Assembly: GCA_027578815.1 (NCBI GenBank) | Contig: JANBTH010000774.1 | Span: forward strand, 1-11,520 | Origin: Coemansia sp. RSA 1804 | Taxonomy: Eukaryota > Kickxellomycota > Kickxellomycetes > Kickxellales > Kickxellaceae | DNA: 11,520 bases | Reading direction: 5' to 3' | Part shown: positions 8,021 through 11,520 of the stretch, in pieces | Layout: each line of letters begins with the position of its first letter | How positions within the stretch are numbered: position 1 is the first letter of the stretch | Position numbers and translations under genes: made by a program | Notes under the pieces: generated by a model | Seen by the model: the letters and a program-made list of their open reading frames with translations, nothing else | What the model was told of the DNA's origin: nothing | Databases searched by the model: none

Positions 8021-10177
8021 ATGGAAGCAGCAGCCCTTCAGAACGTCTTGAACGATCAAACCGGCTCTAACTTTGTAAAAAGACTTGTCGATGACGCCGA
8101 GAACTTTGCTCTACTTATTGAATCTGTCTTGCTGGATAGGACACCTGCCTTCCAAAAGGAGACGAACTGCTTAGACAATGTATCTCGTGAGCTGGTTCTG
8201 AATGTGTACGAAAAGTTGGCCGATAGCCTTGAAGATCCAGCATCGCAAGAATACGCACACAAACTACAGAATGAATATATCCTTGTTGGTGCAACGCTGT
8301 TTGATTTGGCATCCGCATACGGCAAGACACATCCAGAGCGTATTCGAGCTATACTTTCGAGCCTTTATGACCGCGCTCCCTGGCTGTCATCGGAACTTGA
8401 AGCATCCTCTGACCTCTTAGCTGACCAGACATTGCGGTTTCGAAGTGAGTTTGCAGAGAGCCTGCAGATGCACCATGTCGAAGATTCGAAACAGCGTATA
8501 GAGATGATGTGTACAGATCTCGAGCTGCAGATATCTATTGCAACGAGCTGGCTGTTTTTAGTAAAGTTCTGCAAGCCTTCTGCCGGAACGCCTTTTCAAG
8601 GCAGCCTCTTTATTGTTGAGCTGGCGAAGATGTGGGACGTTGTTTCAAAACAGCTGATAAAGGCCAAAACGATTATGAAAAGCCCGTCCGAGGTTATCGA
8701 GAGATTTGAGCGTCTTTCAAAGGAACTTAAATGGCAATGGTCTGGCTTTGCTTTTTATATAATGCAAGGTGTCTCTAAAAGAAATGGAGAACTTGAGCTA
8801 GATTCAATGCAAGCACAAACACCTGGTGTCGGGTTTGCTGCGTTCTTAGATATTCTGAACAGCATGGAGACCTTGGACGCCCCGTTGGTTCCTTTTGTGA
8901 ACTCGCCGTTTTTACTTGACATGGAGTTTCGGTTTGGAATACGCAAAACAATTGCAGAAGCCGCAGACTCTGACAAGGCTCAGCTGGACTATCTCAGCAT
9001 GTCGATTGACCAGTTGGTTAGTATGAGCGACCCACTGTACCGGGATGGGTTCCGTTTTTTGAACGAAATGATCCACAGAATAGAAGACGCTGGTCTTGCT
9101 ACTGTCGATGAAAACGTTAGCACAAAAGCTCAGGATGTTTCTTCTGATGACAACGATGGCGAACAGAGCAACCAGGTTGCTATAACCCAAATAAGAGAGC
9201 TTCTGCCTGATTTGGGCGCTGGCTTTATTTGTGCCTGTTTAGACTACTACGACCAAAATGTTGAGGCCGTCATTGGTTCTGTTCTGGAAGATAGTCTACC
9301 TTTGGACTTGGCAAACATGGACAGGGCATTAGCAGTGTGGAAGCCATCTAGAGACAATACAGCTGTCGGCTCTAAGAACGAGACAGACAGCGATGCTGAA
9401 GGCAGCCCTGGCGTACAGCCTGCTGGCAGTGTGCTTGAATCCAGACGGAATATATTTGACAATGACGAGTTTGATATTTTCAACCGTGGATCTCTTGACT
9501 GGTCTCGTGTTAGCAAGGGCAAGACACAAAAGCCGGCCGGCGTTAGGTCTCCCGATAACCACCTTAAAAGTCGGATTATGGAGATTGCACAGCGCATGGA
9601 CGATGAGGACGAGTATGACGATACATATGACGAGATGGCCCAAGACGGTGCTGCTGACACATTAGATGTGGATGAACTAACAAGCCCTTCTAATTCGCAG
9701 AAATTGTCTGCCAATGGCGATAGTAGACAGAAAGTAGACACGCTAGAGGCATCTACAGATCCTATCCGCCCTTGGGAAGATGTCCTTGTCCACCAGTACC
9801 TGAGTAATCCAAAGGTGCTAGAGAGGAATAAAATATCGCGTAAACTTCCAGAACGCCAGGCACTCAAGACAAAGACCGGTTTATCGGATGAGCAGCTGGA
9901 GGGTTGGTTTATCATGTTCCAGCGCAATCCACGCCAAAAGAGTGTTTTGACAAAGTATGAATTCCACGGGAATCAAAATCGTATTGGAAATGTCACACAG
10001 CCTTCAGACTCCTCGCTACCATCATCTCAAGACAATGGCCAAAAACCTGCGGTCTCCGAATCATCATCACAAAACTATAACAAGAAAGGCAAAAACAAGG
10101 CGAAGATTGGGAACCACAACCGCAAGCAGCAGCACGACCGCAAGACACGCCATATTTTCCCCACCTCTAGCGGGTGA
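8021..10177 (+). CDS. CUE3: Cue3/ASCC2 homologue, ribosome quality-control trigger subunit
   Basis: The product is 718 aa. ASCC2 in animals and Cue3 (Rqt3) in yeast bind ubiquitin chains on collided ribosomes and help the helicase Slh1/ASCC3 split them in the cytoplasm. ASCC2 also acts in alkylation-damage repair. Residues 1-350 form a helical domain that fits the ASCC3-binding region. The CUE domain is at about 385-428, with L395-P396-D397-L-G followed by GFICACLDYYDQNVEAVIGS (401-420), very close to the ASCC2 pattern. Acidic Ser/Asp segments flank it. The motif IFDNDEFDIFNR (478-489) is typical of ASCC2. The C-terminal block at about 595-640, with TGLSDEQLEGWFIMFQRNPR (619-638), matches fungal Cue3. 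The tail (688-710) is strongly basic and may touch RNA. The frame is open 50 codons further upstream but without an ATG, so 8021 is the first possible ATG. Tandem in-frame stops TGA-TAA close the gene. Confidence 0.92.
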   Translation: MEAAALQNVLNDQTGSNFVKRLVDDAENFALLIESVLLDRTPAFQKETNCLDNVSRELVLNVYEKLADSLEDPASQEYAHKLQNEYILVGATLFDLASAYGKTHPERIRAILSSLYDRAPWLSSELEASSDLLADQTLRFRSEFAESLQMHHVEDSKQRIEMMCTDLELQISIATSWLFLVKFCKPSAGTPFQGSLFIVELAKMWDVVSKQLIKAKTIMKSPSEVIERFERLSKELKWQWSGFAFYIMQGVSKRNGELELDSMQAQTPGVGFAAFLDILNSMETLDAPLVPFVNSPFLLDMEFRFGIRKTIAEAADSDKAQLDYLSMSIDQLVSMSDPLYRDGFRFLNEMIHRIEDAGLATVDENVSTKAQDVSSDDNDGEQSNQVAITQIRELLPDLGAGFICACLDYYDQNVEAVIGSVLEDSLPLDLANMDRALAVWKPSRDNTAVGSKNETDSDAEGSPGVQPAGSVLESRRNIFDNDEFDIFNRGSLDWSRVSKGKTQKPAGVRSPDNHLKSRIMEIAQRMDDEDEYDDTYDEMAQDGAADTLDVDELTSPSNSQKLSANGDSRQKVDTLEASTDPIRPWEDVLVHQYLSNPKVLERNKISRKLPERQALKTKTGLSDEQLEGWFIMFQRNPRQKSVLTKYEFHGNQNRIGNVTQPSDSSLPSSQDNGQKPAVSESSSQNYNKKGKNKAKIGNHNRKQQHDRKTRHIFPTSSG

Positions 10178-10344
10178 TAAATAGCCCGGCCCAATGCTTT
10201 ATCATTCTCTTTCGCTTGCATTCATTTTCACAGGGGGTTTAAGACAATATATTCTTTACATGTTAGAAATGAAGCGACACAACACATACTCAGCCAACAG
10301 CTAGAATCGCTAATACCTCAGAAATAGCCAGCTCCATCAGTACC
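10178..10344. other. Convergent 3' spacer between CUE3 and the glutaredoxin gene
   Basis: These 167 bases lie between two stop codons facing each other. The first codon after the CUE3 stop is another stop (TAA at 10178-10180). An AT-rich stretch at about 10238-10262 is a likely place for CUE3 poly(A) addition. Nothing else is recognisable. Confidence 0.55.
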
Positions 10345-11061
10345 TTACTTTGCAATAGCCTCCTCTGGAATCATCTGAATAAGATCGCCAGACTCGATCA
10401 TCTCTGCAACAATATCCACGCCGCCAACCAGCTCGCTGTTGACATAGAGCTGTGGGAAGGTTGGCCAGTCAGAGTAGGTCTTTAGGCCCTGCCGAACCTG
10501 CTCGTCGGTCAGGATATCAAAGTATCCATATTTGATGTTCTGCTCGTTGAGCATACCAATGATCTTCTTTGAGAATCCGCATCTCGGCTGAGCTGCAGTG
10601 CCCTTTATAAATACCATCACCGGTGCGCGCTCTATGAGGCCCTTGAGACGCGTGTTCAGATCCTGCTTCAGCGCCTCTTGGGAGGCATCTGCTGCTACTG
10701 CTGTGGCGGCATGCTCACTGAGCCCATTTGTGGCACCGCAGCTCGCAGCCACCTGCTTGACTATCTCAGCAACGTTAACTCCATCCACTCTCCCAATTAT
10801 CTTTGCCTTCTTGGCAATGATCACCGTTGGCACAGCGGAGATCTCGTAAGCTTCGGATATGTCCTCAAACTCCTCGGCTTCAACCTTGAAGAACTGTGTT
10901 TTTGAATACTTGTTGGCGAGATCGTCAACCACGCTCTCCACCTGCTTGCACTGCTCGGCCCAGGGCGCCCAGAAATAAATGACAACCTCTTGGCTCTTGT
11001 TTTCCAGAGCGTCACGAAGGTCCTTTTCGTTAGACAATTGAATTAGATTAGCTGCGGACAT
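10345..11061 (-). CDS. GRX4: Monothiol CGFS glutaredoxin with thioredoxin-like domain (Grx3/Grx4)
   Basis: The product is 238 aa, near the usual length for fungal Grx4 (about 244 aa). Such cytosolic/nuclear proteins form glutathione-bridged [2Fe-2S] dimers and pass iron status to regulators such as Aft1, Fep1 or HapX, and deliver iron to other proteins. Residues 1-105 are the thioredoxin-like domain: F30-W-A-P-W34-A-E-Q-C38-K, so the first active-site Cys is Ala35 and only the second is kept, which is normal for this family. The cis-proline is P78. An Ala-rich linker (106-130) with an extra Cys108 follows. The glutaredoxin domain spans about 135-238, with the glutathione-binding K153, the cluster ligand motif C161-G-F-S164, W199-P-T-F-P203 and G213-G-V-D. 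The ATG has A at -3. The symbol could equally be GRX3, as the two yeast paralogues are not separable here. Confidence 0.95.
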   Translation of the reverse strand: MSAANLIQLSNEKDLRDALENKSQEVVIYFWAPWAEQCKQVESVVDDLANKYSKTQFFKVEAEEFEDISEAYEISAVPTVIIAKKAKIIGRVDGVNVAEIVKQVAASCGATNGLSEHAATAVAADASQEALKQDLNTRLKGLIERAPVMVFIKGTAAQPRCGFSKKIIGMLNEQNIKYGYFDILTDEQVRQGLKTYSDWPTFPQLYVNSELVGGVDIVAEMIESGDLIQMIPEEAIAK

Positions 11062-11520
11062 TTTGCCTTTATAATCGAGAAAAGAGAGGAAATATCAGAA
11101 GGTGGCAATAGTTTGGTTTGAACAACAAGAATAAGAAAAGAAAGAAGACATTGGAAGCTTTTCAAAGTCGCTCTGTTATTCGCACCCGCCCAATGTATTT
11201 TTTTGTTTTTGTAGCGGATGGGGGAGTTTTCACCATCCAACCGGCAGCGGAAGAAATTGTGCAATCAGATGCAGCTTGCGTAAGGCCAGTTTTTTTTTTG
11301 ATGACGCGGCGCTTTTCTTTAATTCCTTACAAAAAAAGCCAAAAGAGCGATTTCGCTGTAAAAAGGATTAGTGCAGGCACTCTTTTGCGTCTTTTCTCCC
11401 TGGCTCACTAAATTGTTTGTTGTTTTAGAGTATATGTAGCATTTGCGTATATTTCGTTTTCATTTGAGTATTGTATTTGCTTTGTCAACTGGTAAAAGAA
11501 GGTTAAACCCCAATTCGGAT
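11062..11520. other. Upstream region of the glutaredoxin gene, no gene seen
   Basis: This 459-bp stretch should contain the glutaredoxin promoter, read on the minus strand. It holds a CCAAT pentamer at 11190-11194, about 130 bases before the ATG, and a ten-T run at 11290-11299. The open frames crossing it begin with TTG and show no coding character. A TATAAA on the minus strand at 11068-11073 is too close to the ATG to be its core promoter. No neighbouring gene begins before the window ends. Confidence 0.55.

Noticed and set aside
9247..9927. 226-codon open frame on the minus strand opposite CUE3
   Set aside because: It lies entirely within the well-supported CUE3 coding region, is Ser-rich by reverse-complement codon bias and matches no family I know.
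11118..11411. 97-codon frame upstream of the glutaredoxin gene
   Set aside because: It opens with TTG, crosses T-rich promoter DNA and shows no domain or compositional sign of coding.

Overview
This window looks like ordinary, gene-dense nuclear DNA from a fungus. It holds five intact, intron-free protein genes. The evidence for a fungus is the gene set: a large APC1 subunit, a Cue3/ASCC2-type ribosome-quality-control protein ending in the C-terminal block I associate with fungal members, a Cbp6/UQCC2-like cytochrome b factor, an Avo2-like ankyrin protein and a two-domain CGFS glutaredoxin. The spacers are short (about 170-330 bp), ATGs follow a purine at -3, and leaders are T-rich. Genes without introns and distant similarity to yeast and animal homologues would suit an early-diverging lineage such as Kickxellomycotina, but I cannot confirm that by eye.

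Layout from left to right: 1-769 is a T-rich, non-coding-looking upstream region. 770-6085 (+) encodes the scaffold subunit of the anaphase-promoting complex (1771 aa). 6086-6412 is a spacer with a TATA-like element. 6413-7174 (+) encodes an ankyrin-repeat protein resembling the TORC2 subunit Avo2. 7175-7358 is a convergent spacer. 7359-7721 (-) encodes a 120-aa Cbp6/UQCC2-like protein. 7722-8020 is a divergent promoter region. 8021-10177 (+) encodes the Cue3/ASCC2 subunit of the ribosome quality-control trigger complex. 10178-10344 is a convergent spacer. 10345-11061 (-) encodes the monothiol glutaredoxin Grx3/Grx4. 11062-11520 is the glutaredoxin's upstream region.

The genes are not an operon and do not obviously form a pathway. 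They are housekeeping functions: cell cycle, TORC2-type signalling, respiratory complex assembly, ribosome rescue and iron/redox control. I saw no mobile element, rRNA, tRNA, CRISPR array or viral remnant. I found no convincing new system. The points most worth a second look are a cluster of kinase-type motifs in the APC1 loop, the short N-terminus of APC1, a good-context upstream ORF before CUE3, the CBP6-CUE3 shared promoter, and the assignment of the two fast-evolving small proteins.
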